From the NCBI RefSeq assembly GCF_000302595.1, contig NZ_JH947125.1:384884-448883 (forward strand): 64,000 nucleotides of DNA, written 5' to 3'. Every line of letters begins with the position of its first letter. Position 1 is the stretch's first letter. The notes under the pieces are model-generated. The model had not been told where the DNA came from. It did no database searches and was given only the letters and a program-made list of their open reading frames with translations. Both the position numbers and the translations under genes were made by a program. The DNA is from Pedobacter arcticus A12 (GTDB lineage Bacteria > Bacteroidota > Bacteroidia > Sphingobacteriales > Sphingobacteriaceae). Positions 44,364-54,623 of the stretch are shown here, one piece after another.

Positions 44364-45875
44364 TTACTCACCTGTTCGCCAATAATCATTAGGTATATCT
44401 GCAAGCCATTTTGGTCTCACATCATCCCAGGTTAATGGTTTTCCTTTGATACCGCCATTTATTATATCTTGAATATTTAGGTTTATACCTTCAATGTTAT
44501 CAATCTTCGCAACTTTACTTTGGGAGTAACCTGCAATGCTTTGTGGCTGATAAAAATCGGGACTACCGGTATTGTTAATTGCAAGAGGTTGGATATTGGT
44601 GGGGTTATTTTTAGAGATTCCGTAGCTATAATTATTTTCGAAAGATTGCTTAGCGATATCTCCTAAAAATAAATCAAAGCTTGTTTTTTCTGTAGTTATA
44701 AAAAGATTTCCATTAAGCGTGATATTATAGGGTCTATAATTAGGTAATTCGCTATTGCTAACGCCTTCTGTCCGTCTTTCAAATAAAGGTTCAAAATTGA
44801 TAGCGTAACCATTATTGTTTTTAAAAATGTTGTTTACTGCCAATATATCAAAGGCTAAAGCATGTTCAGAATCTTTAATTCCAGGGTTAAAATATAATGC
44901 CGCGTTTCCTCTGGAAGCAATGGTTTTCTGTAAACTAAAGTAGTTGTTGGCAATAATATGTTTGCTGCCCCAGATAAACATTCCACCGTAACCAAATTTA
45001 TCATCGGTAGATATATAGAAATTATTTAAGGCTACTTGTTTATCGCCATGTCTGAAGTTTAATGTACCCTGGCTGTTAATAATAGTATTTGCATAATATA
45101 CGTTTTCTTGTGATTTGCTGGTTACAATCTCTGCTTCAGAATCCTGACGCTGAAATAAATTGGAGTCAACCAAGCAACGGCCCACATCATATCGCGAATA
45201 TCCTATACGAATGCCGCCACCAGCGTTACCCACTTTTGGTGGGTTAGAGAAAAAACAATGGTCTATTCTATGGTACATTGCCGGACCAATGTTAGAGCCG
45301 TCATTTGTTTCCTTTAAACGGTTATTAAGATTGATAACTTGGTCCAGAGTTTTTTTGCCTACAAAAACGCAATGGTCTATCCTACAATGTTTAGGTACAG
45401 TTTTATCGGTATTTAGTGATGTAGTGATATAAGCAGAATTTACTTGATCGAAATCATTAAACACACATTCTGTTACTCGATTATGGCTTCCGTAAAGGGC
45501 TATAATCCCGGGACCATGTGAAGCCCATTCATTAAAATTACGGTTGCCGTTTTTAAAGTAAAATCCTTTAAATAAAATATACTCGCCCCTCAGTTCCACT
45601 TTTGCGTCGCCAGTTATAAATACTTTTCCAGGGTTTTTTGCCATTATCGTAATCATCTTTTCGGCAATACCAGACTCATTTACCACCAGTTTAAGATCTT
45701 TGTAATCGCCATCCTCAAAAATCAATTTGTCTCCCGGCTTTAGCTTAGGCAAGGTGGCGTAAACTTCTTCGTTATTTTTAACCAAATACGAAGCTTGGGT
45801 TTCAATAGTGGGCGTTTTTGCTTTGCATGACATCACTGTCATCAGAAACAAAACCATAAGCGTGATCTTATTCAT
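44364..45875 (-). CDS. cslB: Chondroitinase B (PL6), dermatan sulfate lyase
   Basis: Cleaves dermatan sulfate next to iduronate by beta-elimination. 503 residues, a right-handed beta-helix; the lipobox MTVMSC (Cys 17) suggests a lipid anchor. The match to the P. heparinus enzyme as I remember it is strong along most of the length (HGPGIIALYGSHNRVT, HRIDHCFFSNPPKVGNAGGG). The calcium ligands and catalytic residues align with a constant +4 offset: N217, E247, E249 (DSEAEI), K254 (TSK) and R275 (NFRHGD). It lies between two sulfatase genes (49 bp and 20 bp). This gene is the best single clue to the substrate of the locus. Confidence 0.95.
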   Translation of the reverse strand: MNKITLMVLFLMTVMSCKAKTPTIETQASYLVKNNEEVYATLPKLKPGDKLIFEDGDYKDLKLVVNESGIAEKMITIMAKNPGKVFITGDAKVELRGEYILFKGFYFKNGNRNFNEWASHGPGIIALYGSHNRVTECVFNDFDQVNSAYITTSLNTDKTVPKHCRIDHCVFVGKKTLDQVINLNNRLKETNDGSNIGPAMYHRIDHCFFSNPPKVGNAGGGIRIGYSRYDVGRCLVDSNLFQRQDSEAEIVTSKSQENVYYANTIINSQGTLNFRHGDKQVALNNFYISTDDKFGYGGMFIWGSKHIIANNYFSLQKTIASRGNAALYFNPGIKDSEHALAFDILAVNNIFKNNNGYAINFEPLFERRTEGVSNSELPNYRPYNITLNGNLFITTEKTSFDLFLGDIAKQSFENNYSYGISKNNPTNIQPLAINNTGSPDFYQPQSIAGYSQSKVAKIDNIEGINLNIQDIINGGIKGKPLTWDDVRPKWLADIPNDYWRTGE

Positions 45876-45924
45876 TCGGTCTATATTTTTGTGATAAGTA
45901 TTTCGACGTTTGCCTTTTCCCTTA

Positions 45925-47343
45925 TTAAGGATACATTCTTTCCATATCTCTCCCTACAGTTTCCATTCTGTGTTTGATAATCAAGTTTTCTGGGCCATAA
46001 GAACTTGACCAATGTGGTTTTGATAGTCCTTTTTCCCATTCGGCAAGTTTAGCTAATAGGTGTTTTACCTTTTCCGGATTTTCCTTTGCCAAATTCTTGG
46101 TTTCTGATAAGTCTTTGCTTAGATCAAACAGTAAAATGGGGTCTGTTTCTACGCGAATTAGTTTCCAATTGCCTTCTCTTACTGCTGCTGCTACACCTCT
46201 ACGCCAAAATAAGGCTTCATGTGGGGCTTCTTTGGTTTCTCCTTTAATGTATGGGAGAAGATTTTTACCGTCCAGTGTTTTTTTGCCCACTTGCTTCCCA
46301 TTAGCGGCAGCTAAAGAGGTTGGTAAAAAATCCAAAGAATTTACCGGATAATCAAAAGTAACGTTGTGTGGGAGTTTGTTTTTCCAGATCATCGACATCG
46401 CTACACGCGTACCGCCTTCCCAAACAGAACCCTTCATTCCGCGTAACGGTCCATTATCTGAAGAGTTTGTTGTTGCGCCACCATTGTCGTTCAAGAAAAG
46501 TATAAGCGTGTTTTCGTCTAAATTATTTTCCTTTAATGATTGTCTTAAGCGACCAACGTTATCATCAAGCGATGCCATTAATGCCGCATAAGATCTTCGT
46601 CCACTATCTGCAATAGATGAAAATTTATCCCAATATTCTTTTTTAGCATCCACCGGAGTGTGAACCGCATTGTATGCTAGATAAACGAAAAATGGTTTTT
46701 CTGCTTTCTGTGTCATAAACGAGATGGCCTTATCTGTCCACATATCTGTTAAGTAAGTCACGCTATCTTCTGAAACAATGCTTTTATTGTTATGAATTAC
46801 TTGGTCTGCAGGAACTTTTCCTTTTATCGGAAAAAAGCTACGGTGGCCACCAACAAATCCGTAAAACTCATCGAAGCCGCGGTTTAGCGGAAAATGCTTT
46901 TCCTCATCACCCAAATGCCATTTACCAATTGCCAAAGTGCGGTAACCATTGGCTCGCATTTCGTCGGCGAAAGTGTTTTCTTCAGGATCCATACCCATGT
47001 CTTGTTTGGTGAATCCTTCGGCAGGTTCGCCCGACATATTGTTCTCAAACCCAAAACGCTGTTGGTAGCGCCCGGTTAACAAACCCGCTCGTGACGGTGC
47101 ACAAACCGAAGCAGTTACGTAAGCATTAGTGAATTTTACACCCGATGCCAATAAAGAATCGATGTTTGGGGTCGGAATTTCGGTTCCTCCGTAGGCACCA
47201 AAGTCCGCATAACCAGCATCATCAGTTAAAATAATGATAACATTCGGTTTTTTGTTTCCCGCGGTGTTTTTGTTCTGTTGACTACAACCCGTAGCGATAA
47301 TCACTGAAAAAATGAAGAAAAATAGAAAATTGATCCTTTTCAT
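45925..47343 (-). CDS. Sulfatase lipoprotein, GalNAc-sulfatase-like
   Basis: 472 residues; lipobox VIIATGC with Cys at 20. Type I sulfatase: VIIILTDDAGYADFGAYGG (metal Asp pair D41-D42), formylglycine motif CAPSR with C81, GKWHLGD and FLNDNGGATTNSSDNGPLRG. Overall it resembles N-acetylgalactosamine-6-sulfatase / arylsulfatase types, which would suit 6-O- or 4-O-sulfated GalNAc of chondroitin/dermatan sulfate; the exact position is not readable. The lipid anchor places it on the periplasmic face or cell surface. A 211-bp gap with a repeat precedes it. Confidence 0.88.
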   Translation of the reverse strand: MKRINFLFFFIFSVIIATGCSQQNKNTAGNKKPNVIIILTDDAGYADFGAYGGTEIPTPNIDSLLASGVKFTNAYVTASVCAPSRAGLLTGRYQQRFGFENNMSGEPAEGFTKQDMGMDPEENTFADEMRANGYRTLAIGKWHLGDEEKHFPLNRGFDEFYGFVGGHRSFFPIKGKVPADQVIHNNKSIVSEDSVTYLTDMWTDKAISFMTQKAEKPFFVYLAYNAVHTPVDAKKEYWDKFSSIADSGRRSYAALMASLDDNVGRLRQSLKENNLDENTLILFLNDNGGATTNSSDNGPLRGMKGSVWEGGTRVAMSMIWKNKLPHNVTFDYPVNSLDFLPTSLAAANGKQVGKKTLDGKNLLPYIKGETKEAPHEALFWRRGVAAAVREGNWKLIRVETDPILLFDLSKDLSETKNLAKENPEKVKHLLAKLAEWEKGLSKPHWSSSYGPENLIIKHRMETVGRDMERMYP

Positions 47344-47365
47344 AATATTACTTTTATTGTTTTAA

Positions 47366-47496
47366 TTATTTGGGCGTTTTAACACGCTATTCACTGTATC
47401 TTTTTTTGCACCCTTCGACTTCATCTTCGGCTCCGCTCAGAGTGATAATTCTCTGGGTTACAAAAAAGGATGCCGTTGCTATCGTTAACGCAAATT
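47366..47496 (+). repeat. Composite intergenic repeat, copy 4
   Basis: GGGCGTTTTAACACGCT, CTGTATCTTTTTTTGCACCC, TTCGACTTC...GGCTCCGCTCAGAGTGAT, AAAAAAGGATGCCGTTGCTA and TCGTTAACGCAAA follow in that order, the most complete copy in the window. It fills most of the gap between the PL8 gene and the sulfatase gene. Confidence 0.78.
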
Positions 47497-47554
47497 CAAC
47501 TTAATCAAATTCGTTATCTCGACATGACGCGAAATCTAATCTCGCCAACATCTT

Positions 47555-50500
47555 TTAATTAATAACTAATTTAAACTGCGTAGCAATTCCATATTTACAT
47601 GGAACACTCAATTCTGTATTTCCGTTTATAATTACCGATTTAATATCGTTTAAATCAGACTTTACTTGCCAAATCCCTTTCACAACAACGCAAACTACCG
47701 ATGGTTGCGATGGTTTTCCGTACCAGGATTTAGAGTAAATGCTTTCTTCCTTCCTTTTTCCGTCTGCTAAAATTTTGGTGTCGTCTGGTCCACTGTAAAA
47801 TGCTAAATCCGGGTCGGTAACAGACATTTCAATTGCTGTATTATCTTTTTTATACATCACCAAAACGGCTTTATCAGTAGTGATCAATAAAGAATCTTTT
47901 AAGCTTTCATTTGCTTTAAAAATAGCTTGTGCAGTAATGTTTTTTGGTGCGTACCAAACTTTATGCGCTAAACTATCCTGTTGTAAAACTTTGTAAACAG
48001 GTGCTTTAGAGCTCATTTTCGTTTTAAAGCTTTCTAATTGTTCTGTGTCTGATTTAATCAGCATAGCGTATTGGTAAGCATCATGTTTTGGCGCATTGCC
48101 ATGGTTGAAAATAAGCTTGGCTATATCGCCTTTGGTAGCTGTTTTATCTTTTTGATCTCTGGAAATTTGCTCCATTTTGGTGAATTCTAACTCCACACTA
48201 TTCGGGATATAATAACCAATTCCACGATTATCCAAAACGGTCAACGCCTTTTTATCATCCCATTTTTTATCTAATGGGAATGCTGAGGTGTTCATGCTAT
48301 TAAAACTAAACGATGCATTTTTATTGCTCAATACATTTTGGAATAGCGTAGTTTGAGTGCTGTAATCTGTAATGCTATTGGTTATGTTTGAACCCAAAGC
48401 CACTGTTAAATCATCAAACATAAACCATGATTTTATTGCCCTAAAGCTACCCATATCGTATTTATCACTTCCATGTAGTTTCATCGCAAACAAACCTTGC
48501 CAGTTGTTTAAGTTTGTTCCTCCTGCAAAAACTTCGTCGCTTAAAAGCATTTCCTCAACTCCGCTAAAATCATCGGCGTTAATAATGTTTGCTCGTAATT
48601 TATCAATAGGTACGTGGAGTGTGGTTGTTCCTGGCATATTGTTCCAGTCCCAGCCAGTATCTTTAAAACTGCTACCATCATCGTGGGCTGTTTGCGGGAG
48701 CGTAATTTCCATTTGTCCGTAGCCGAAGTATCGTCCAAAAATATTTGCTCCCGGATACGACTCGTGAGAAACGATGTATCGGCTGTGTCCTTTTACGGTC
48801 AACAACCAATCTGCCCGTCGGTGAATGTCTAATAACCCGAAGTTTAAATTCCAGTGCCCTTGGGCAAATTCGGCAGGCTTTACATTGGCGTTTTCAAAAA
48901 TTTTCTCCCATTTGTCTTTTTTGCTCCCGATAATTTTCAGATAAATGGAAGCCATATCCTGATCTATGTTTTCTTTTCCATTTGGCGAACCGGCCAAAGC
49001 CATGTATGCATAAGCATCTGAAGCAATTTTCCAGGTTCCTGTTGGATGCCTTCCCGAAATACTTATCGGCCATTTGATAGGGTTGGTATAGTACGACATC
49101 AATGTTAGGGCTTTTTTTAAGTAGGTCTGTGCTTCCGGTTTTACATGAAAAGCAGTTTTACTTAAGGTATAAACTATCGGCGTAATTCCCTGAAAACCTC
49201 CAACAGCATAAGCAGGATATAAAGTGCCATGATGAAAAACCGCACCATCTGGTTTAAATGTTCCATCGATAGCCGAATTTGGCATAATTGATTTTGAAAG
49301 CCAATTAGAGAATTCGTGTAACTGACGAACTTTTTCTGGGGAATCATCCATGATTAAAACCGAACTCAACATGCCACTTAAAAGGGTGTTAAATACATCG
49401 ATATTTCCATCGTGAATGTCTTCTGGCTTGGCCTGTGAACGACCTAAACCGCTGAACCAAGCCATCATCTGCTGTGTTCTTTCTAATTTGTTATTGGCTT
49501 TAATCACCGGTTTCATTAAAAAGCAAGCGCTGTAAAAATCTGCGAAAGAATATCCCAAATGATGTACAGCACCCATTCCACTTCCATTTGCCCAGCCTTG
49601 GTCGTTTGCGTGGTCAAGCATGTCTATAAATATAGTTGCCAAACGAGATTTTTGCGTTTCGTTTTCGGTAACGCTATACGCAGCAGCAACATTCATTATT
49701 AAGCTGGTGTAGGCTTCTATACTCACCTTCTTAAAATTATTTCTTTCTTCGCGGTCGGCTTTGTCTGCGTAGAGTTCGGTGTCGTTTAACTCATAAACCG
49801 GTCGCCCAGTGATATTATTTCCGTCTCTTTTAATATTCCAGTAAGCAAATTCCTGTTCAAGGTCTGCAAGTTTTATGTTTTTGTATTTAGCTCTTGGCAG
49901 AATAAGTTCAGAAAAGCGGCTTTCAATCGTTTTAAAATCTTGTTTATCCTTTTCGCTAATTTGAGCTTGTAAAGGAAGGTAATGTGGCGTTCGTGTGAAT
50001 GAATAAAGTGCAGTCCAGTGTGCATTGGCGGCTTTATCCGAACTTATGTTAACAAAAGGTACCTGCTCATCTCGCATCGGCGAGCGAGGGTTTATATTTA
50101 CATTATATAATATTTGGTCGAAATAAAGGTTGCCTTTTTTTACCGAAGATGGTGCGTGAATAACCATTTTATCCATACCGTCGACAGGTTTGCCATTCAT
50201 ATCTCTGTGGTACATTACCCAAGCAGTACGCCAGCCACTAAAATTGAGGTTAAATTTAAAACTGCTCGCTGTTTCATTATCTTTTTTAAACTCGAAAAGC
50301 AAATGGTCGGTATTTGGTCTTTCGTTATAAACCCAAATTACAAAAGTACTTCTATCATCTTTGGCTACAGATCGGAAAGCAGTATCGGTTACTGTGATTG
50401 TAGCGTTCGCTTTTTTCCAGTCCCACTGCAAAGACTGTTTCCCGGTTTTAAAATGTTTTTCAGTTAAACTTAATTTTCCTGATTTTGCTTTCCAACCACT

Positions 50501-50614
50501 AGGAATAGTGGTTTCGATGATGTCTTTTACCTGCGCTTTTACAGGAGTAAGTAGCATCAACAGACCTATAAAGGCAATACCAGTAACTTTCAATAAAAGA
50601 GATTTTATAACCAT
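47555..50614 (-). CDS. PL8 chondroitin sulfate ABC lyase-like enzyme
   Basis: 1,019 residues with a signal peptide to about 27 (LLTPVKAQ) and no T9SS tail. An N-terminal lyase-type beta sandwich (about 30-180) precedes the alpha/alpha toroid and C-terminal beta sheets. Catalytic residues are visible: H462 and Y469 in HHGTLYPAY, R522 in ISGRHPTG and E636 in YGQMEI. The spacings (7, 53 and 114) equal those I recall for the B. thetaiotaomicron chondroitinase ABC. GWDWNNMPGTTTLHVP is a further family mark. It starts one base after the stop of the large beta-helix gene, so the two are coupled. Substrate: chondroitin/dermatan sulfate, possibly hyaluronan. Confidence 0.93.
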   Translation of the reverse strand: MVIKSLLLKVTGIAFIGLLMLLTPVKAQVKDIIETTIPSGWKAKSGKLSLTEKHFKTGKQSLQWDWKKANATITVTDTAFRSVAKDDRSTFVIWVYNERPNTDHLLFEFKKDNETASSFKFNLNFSGWRTAWVMYHRDMNGKPVDGMDKMVIHAPSSVKKGNLYFDQILYNVNINPRSPMRDEQVPFVNISSDKAANAHWTALYSFTRTPHYLPLQAQISEKDKQDFKTIESRFSELILPRAKYKNIKLADLEQEFAYWNIKRDGNNITGRPVYELNDTELYADKADREERNNFKKVSIEAYTSLIMNVAAAYSVTENETQKSRLATIFIDMLDHANDQGWANGSGMGAVHHLGYSFADFYSACFLMKPVIKANNKLERTQQMMAWFSGLGRSQAKPEDIHDGNIDVFNTLLSGMLSSVLIMDDSPEKVRQLHEFSNWLSKSIMPNSAIDGTFKPDGAVFHHGTLYPAYAVGGFQGITPIVYTLSKTAFHVKPEAQTYLKKALTLMSYYTNPIKWPISISGRHPTGTWKIASDAYAYMALAGSPNGKENIDQDMASIYLKIIGSKKDKWEKIFENANVKPAEFAQGHWNLNFGLLDIHRRADWLLTVKGHSRYIVSHESYPGANIFGRYFGYGQMEITLPQTAHDDGSSFKDTGWDWNNMPGTTTLHVPIDKLRANIINADDFSGVEEMLLSDEVFAGGTNLNNWQGLFAMKLHGSDKYDMGSFRAIKSWFMFDDLTVALGSNITNSITDYSTQTTLFQNVLSNKNASFSFNSMNTSAFPLDKKWDDKKALTVLDNRGIGYYIPNSVELEFTKMEQISRDQKDKTATKGDIAKLIFNHGNAPKHDAYQYAMLIKSDTEQLESFKTKMSSKAPVYKVLQQDSLAHKVWYAPKNITAQAIFKANESLKDSLLITTDKAVLVMYKKDNTAIEMSVTDPDLAFYSGPDDTKILADGKRKEESIYSKSWYGKPSQPSVVCVVVKGIWQVKSDLNDIKSVIINGNTELSVPCKYGIATQFKLVIN

Positions 50615-50615
50615 G

Positions 50616-53600
50616 CTATTTTATAATTTTTATGCTGCTAGTTTTTCCGTTCTGCACTAAAGTAACGATATAAATGCCTTTAGCTAGCGACGGTGTTTGT
50701 AAGCTAATGCTGTTTAATCCTTTCTGAGCCACAAAACTATGGTTGGCAACTGTTTTACCAGAAAGTTCAGTGATATGGATGTTTGCGTTTCCGCCAAGTT
50801 CTGCGCTAAACTGTACTTTTAATTGGGTTTCACTTATGAAACTGGCTACAAAGGTCTCCTCATCAGTTAAACCATTGTTTACCGCAACCACAACATCAGC
50901 TATGCTTGATTCGCCGTCTTGATCTACCTGTTTTAGTTTGTAATAGTTGGTGCCTTGTGCAGCACCGTTATCTAAATAGCTATAATTGTTAATTTTGTTT
51001 GAAGTCCCTTGACCCGCAACTTTTGTTAAGCTGAAGAAATTTAAACCTTCTGCAGAGCGTAAAAGCTCAAAATAATCATTGTTTAGTTCTGAAGCAGTTT
51101 TCCAGTTTAAACGGATACCGTTGGTTTCTTTTTTCCCGGTGAAGGAAATTAAAGAAATAGGTAAGGTGCTTGCGCTGTAAGCTATATTCATTCCACCGTT
51201 AATAGTAAGTTTAGCATTGCCATCAGATTTACTTCCCTGAAATAAGAAAGCATTTAGCGGTGTGTTTACGGGAATACTATAATCGCCTGTAGTGCCACCT
51301 GTACTCGTTTCTACAGATCTTGGAATATCGTAGTTAAGTGATGCTTGTTTTGAATACCTTACTGAACTGTTGCTGGTTAAATTAGAAATCCATAAATGAT
51401 AACAAGCTGGTGCTACGGTATAAGTACCGCCACCTCGTTGATAGAATTTACCAACAGAAGAATTATTACAGTAAATCTCAAACAGATAGGGAATATTTAA
51501 ACTCAAATTACCGCCAGCTAAATCTTCATTGTTAGCGGCTGTATTTCCCAGTATTCTGTTGCTTATTATATAATCGTCGTTGAGTGAGTTATACGTAAAA
51601 CTGATTGCGTTGAACAGTGTCCCCACTCCATTAGCAGATGAATTTGCAGCAGTAAAAACACTATTAGTATTACTGTATAGATTACTTGACGCACCGCGAT
51701 TACCCATAGACCAAATAAATAGTGTTTTATCTTTAATAGCATTTGCACCTGTTTTTGCAAAAGTCATTGTAAAAGATTGAGCTGCAATTTCGCTAGCATT
51801 TGCGATGGTATACGTAGAAAACTTTGCAATTCCACTTGTTCCATTTGGGCGGATTGCCAAGGTATTTGCGGTAGCATCTAAAATAAAAGTTGCGCCAGAA
51901 GAGGTCGGAATAAATGCTCTTGCTGTACCAGAAGATGGAGCAGGTAAAAACGGTATGCTTGCAGTTGAAAGGCTTTCCCCGTCGGTGCTTAAAGTGCCAG
52001 ATGTGCCACTGCTGAAATTATAAGTCCATGCATTAGCAGGCACTTCATCAAGCCATTTTCCAGCTATGATTGGTAACGTACTGCTATTGTAATTTACTTT
52101 TATTTTACTGATTGTTGCTGTTGCTGCATTATTATTAGGTTGTGTGCTATTGTTGGCCTGAAAAACATAAGCGTTCAAAGGTAACTCATTCGCGAGTTCA
52201 GAAGAAGAAGTAACTGTATTTAGCGATTTAGAAAAATCTACAGAACTGTTATAAGAAAGTTGATTTCCATTTACCCAAACGTGGAACTTCCCGCTTGCTA
52301 CGGTATAAGTAGTTTCGTTACGTACATACGTTTTGGCTACCAGCGCATTATTAGCGTAAACTTCTACTGCCTGGCTTCCCCCTCGAGAAAATGCCGTATT
52401 ACTAACCAATCTATTGGTTGGGGCGGTTCCGTTAGCAGCTTCCCTAAAATTGAAATCGATACTATTTGCTCCTATTACCCACTCAAAAGCAGTAAATAAT
52501 TCTTGGTTTGCTAAGTAAATAGCACTTGAACTTGTAAATAAGGAACTCGCTGCATTTTTATTTCCCAAGGCCCAAACAAATGTGCCATTTGTAGCAACCG
52601 CATTAAAACTGATAGTAAAGAACGCACTTGCTATTTCTGTTGAGTTATCAATATTGTATGCAGAAAGCTTATTCTGTGCTGAGGTTGAATTGGCGGTAAT
52701 CGTTACACTTGCTGTTTCTGGATTAGTTGGATTATTGACAGAGAACCCATTGCCACCTGTGCCAGTTCCGTTAACTTGGACTTTACTTATTCCTGATGGT
52801 GGAGTTGGCAAAAAACCAGCAACTGCAGGTGGACCAAAAGAAGTTTCTGAAGAACCGGTGGTGAAATTTCCTCCAGTTCCGGTATTGCTACCTAAGTTAT
52901 AGTCGTAAGTATTTTGTTGAGCGCTCCAGATGCCGTAGCCGGAAGTCTTATTTGCTAATCTGATTTGTAGCTGTGCATCATATAATGAGGCAGGCAATAC
53001 TGCTGTGCCGTTTGATTCTTCGTATTTAAGTTGGTTTGGTATAAATGTAGTTGCCGAACCATGAAACCCAACAATTATTGGATATGGGATTTTAAAATAG
53101 ATATTACTACTTGGCCAAAAATCGAAGTTAGAGAGGTCTGTATTGGTTTTTTTATAGTTCCAGAAAACCAAATTACGCATGTGGTTGGGCATTTCTGCAA
53201 CATCACCCCCAGCTCTTCCGGTTTGTAAGCCACCAGTTACGTTATCTAATAAAGTGTTTCGGGGCTGCGATGAATGACTTTCAAAGCAAGTAGTTGCCGG
53301 GTAGGTAACATTATATAGCACCGTGTTCATAGATGTTTTTGAAACACCTACAGAATGCCATTGTCCTGCTTGATCGTCGATATTACTGATTAAAACATTG
53401 GTTGCTCCTGCATTATTGATTGCTTCATGACCTCCGTTTCCGGTGATTTTACAATTGTCAATAGTAATATTTGCGCCATTTACACCAATTGATGCGCCTA
53501 CAGAAACATCAGTAAAACGACATCTCCTCATCCATGAGTTTACTAATCTTTTAAACTGTATCAATGAATAACCACTATCATCTAAAGCAGAACCATGGTG

Positions 53601-54473
53601 ATCAAAGGCTTTCTGGAAATTGCCTACAAAAGCAATATCCTCTACACCCATTTCTTCAATATATTTATATTTGGACAATACCCAATTTAGAGATGAATTA
53701 ACAGGGTAAGGTAAGGGTTGTTTTAGGGTGATGGTGTTTCCGGTAATTTTACTGATCTGTAGCACAAAAGATAGATCAACCCCGCCGTTTTTTAAACTGG
53801 TCCAAGTGGAGTTTACGGGATAATTACCAATATCTAATTTTAGCGAATTTGCATCCGTACTTTGCATTTCAAAAAGCAACCAATCGCCAGCTACTAATCC
53901 GGTTGTACTTGTTGCCGTGATGTTAAAATCTCCAATAGCTGCATCAGCACTCATTCCGGTTGGATTAATTGCAGCCGATCCGCTACCAATAAGAAAAATA
54001 GATGGGCAAGAATAAAGCTTAGCTGGATCCGTTGGGTCCATAGGTGTTTTCATAAATAACTCGGTTCCACCTGCTCCGCTTCCACTACCTTTTAAAATAA
54101 TGTTGCTTTTATTGATGTTAAAAACTGTTTGATCATCGGTAGCATCTTGTATTATAAACCTTCCGGGAGGGAAATATATAATGCCACCGTTATTACCAGT
54201 AAGTGCAGCTGCAATTGCTGCCTTTATGGCTGTTTTATCAGAGGTATTGTCGTTTGCAATAGCGCCATAGGCTGTAACATCGTATACGGGCAAGTTTTTT
54301 GCGCTGTAATCAATTGCCTTTTCGCCATTTTGATAACCTGCATAAGAAAAATCGGGCAGTATGGATTGTTTGGGATTTGATTTATAATCTGTAAATATCT
54401 GCGCTTCTGATTGGGCAAATAAATCTCCTACACTTAGTAGGGACAATGCATATGCTATTACTATCTTTTTCAT
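50616..54473 (-). CDS. Large T9SS-exported beta-helix protein (candidate GAG lyase, DUF4955-like)
   Basis: About 1,285 residues from ATG 54473 (a TTG two codons upstream is less likely). Signal peptide to about 22 (GDLFAQ). Residues 60-515 are a pectate-lyase-superfamily beta-helix: VYDVTAYGAIANDNTSDKTA and GGIIYFPPGRFIIQD, then rungs ITIDNCKITGNGGHEAI and CFESHSSQPRNTLLDNVTGG. Two related modules follow, about 516-790 and 795-1110. The C-terminal part is an Fn3-like block (NGIRLNWKTASELNNDYFEL) and a type-A T9SS tail. A second beta-helix copy without the modules is encoded at 63349. The closest family I can name is DUF4955/PL29-type proteins, from memory. No catalytic residue can be assigned. 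Confidence 0.72.
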   Translation of the reverse strand: MKKIVIAYALSLLSVGDLFAQSEAQIFTDYKSNPKQSILPDFSYAGYQNGEKAIDYSAKNLPVYDVTAYGAIANDNTSDKTAIKAAIAAALTGNNGGIIYFPPGRFIIQDATDDQTVFNINKSNIILKGSGSGAGGTELFMKTPMDPTDPAKLYSCPSIFLIGSGSAAINPTGMSADAAIGDFNITATSTTGLVAGDWLLFEMQSTDANSLKLDIGNYPVNSTWTSLKNGGVDLSFVLQISKITGNTITLKQPLPYPVNSSLNWVLSKYKYIEEMGVEDIAFVGNFQKAFDHHGSALDDSGYSLIQFKRLVNSWMRRCRFTDVSVGASIGVNGANITIDNCKITGNGGHEAINNAGATNVLISNIDDQAGQWHSVGVSKTSMNTVLYNVTYPATTCFESHSSQPRNTLLDNVTGGLQTGRAGGDVAEMPNHMRNLVFWNYKKTNTDLSNFDFWPSSNIYFKIPYPIIVGFHGSATTFIPNQLKYEESNGTAVLPASLYDAQLQIRLANKTSGYGIWSAQQNTYDYNLGSNTGTGGNFTTGSSETSFGPPAVAGFLPTPPSGISKVQVNGTGTGGNGFSVNNPTNPETASVTITANSTSAQNKLSAYNIDNSTEIASAFFTISFNAVATNGTFVWALGNKNAASSLFTSSSAIYLANQELFTAFEWVIGANSIDFNFREAANGTAPTNRLVSNTAFSRGGSQAVEVYANNALVAKTYVRNETTYTVASGKFHVWVNGNQLSYNSSVDFSKSLNTVTSSSELANELPLNAYVFQANNSTQPNNNAATATISKIKVNYNSSTLPIIAGKWLDEVPANAWTYNFSSGTSGTLSTDGESLSTASIPFLPAPSSGTARAFIPTSSGATFILDATANTLAIRPNGTSGIAKFSTYTIANASEIAAQSFTMTFAKTGANAIKDKTLFIWSMGNRGASSNLYSNTNSVFTAANSSANGVGTLFNAISFTYNSLNDDYIISNRILGNTAANNEDLAGGNLSLNIPYLFEIYCNNSSVGKFYQRGGGTYTVAPACYHLWISNLTSNSSVRYSKQASLNYDIPRSVETSTGGTTGDYSIPVNTPLNAFLFQGSKSDGNAKLTINGGMNIAYSASTLPISLISFTGKKETNGIRLNWKTASELNNDYFELLRSAEGLNFFSLTKVAGQGTSNKINNYSYLDNGAAQGTNYYKLKQVDQDGESSIADVVVAVNNGLTDEETFVASFISETQLKVQFSAELGGNANIHITELSGKTVANHSFVAQKGLNSISLQTPSLAKGIYIVTLVQNGKTSSIKIIK

Positions 54474-54567
54474 GATCAATCTATATGGATATTGATACAG
54501 TTATTCCCTTTTCAAAATACAGTTAGAGGGGTAGAGTCCTTAGCTAAGCATTGTTGATGTAGAAAAA

Positions 54568-54607
54568 CCAGCCTTAAATATTCAAACTGTTGAACATTTA
54601 AGGCTGG
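54568..54607 (-). terminator. Strong hairpin between the 478-aa gene and the large beta-helix gene
   Basis: CCAGCCTTAAATATTCAA pairs with TTGAACATTTAAGGCTGG: 18 bp with one mismatch and a four-base loop, with a T tract on the minus strand. It lies 17 bp past the stop at 54624. It would end or weaken transcription inside the cluster, so the downstream lyases either have a promoter in 54480-54567 or depend on read-through. Confidence 0.9.
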
Positions 54608-54623
54608 GGAATGTATGGATTCG

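Noticed and set aside
52582-52902. 106-codon plus-strand frame inside the large beta-helix gene
   Set aside because: Shadow of the Ser/Thr-rich module region; its Val/Pro/Leu bias follows from the opposite codons.
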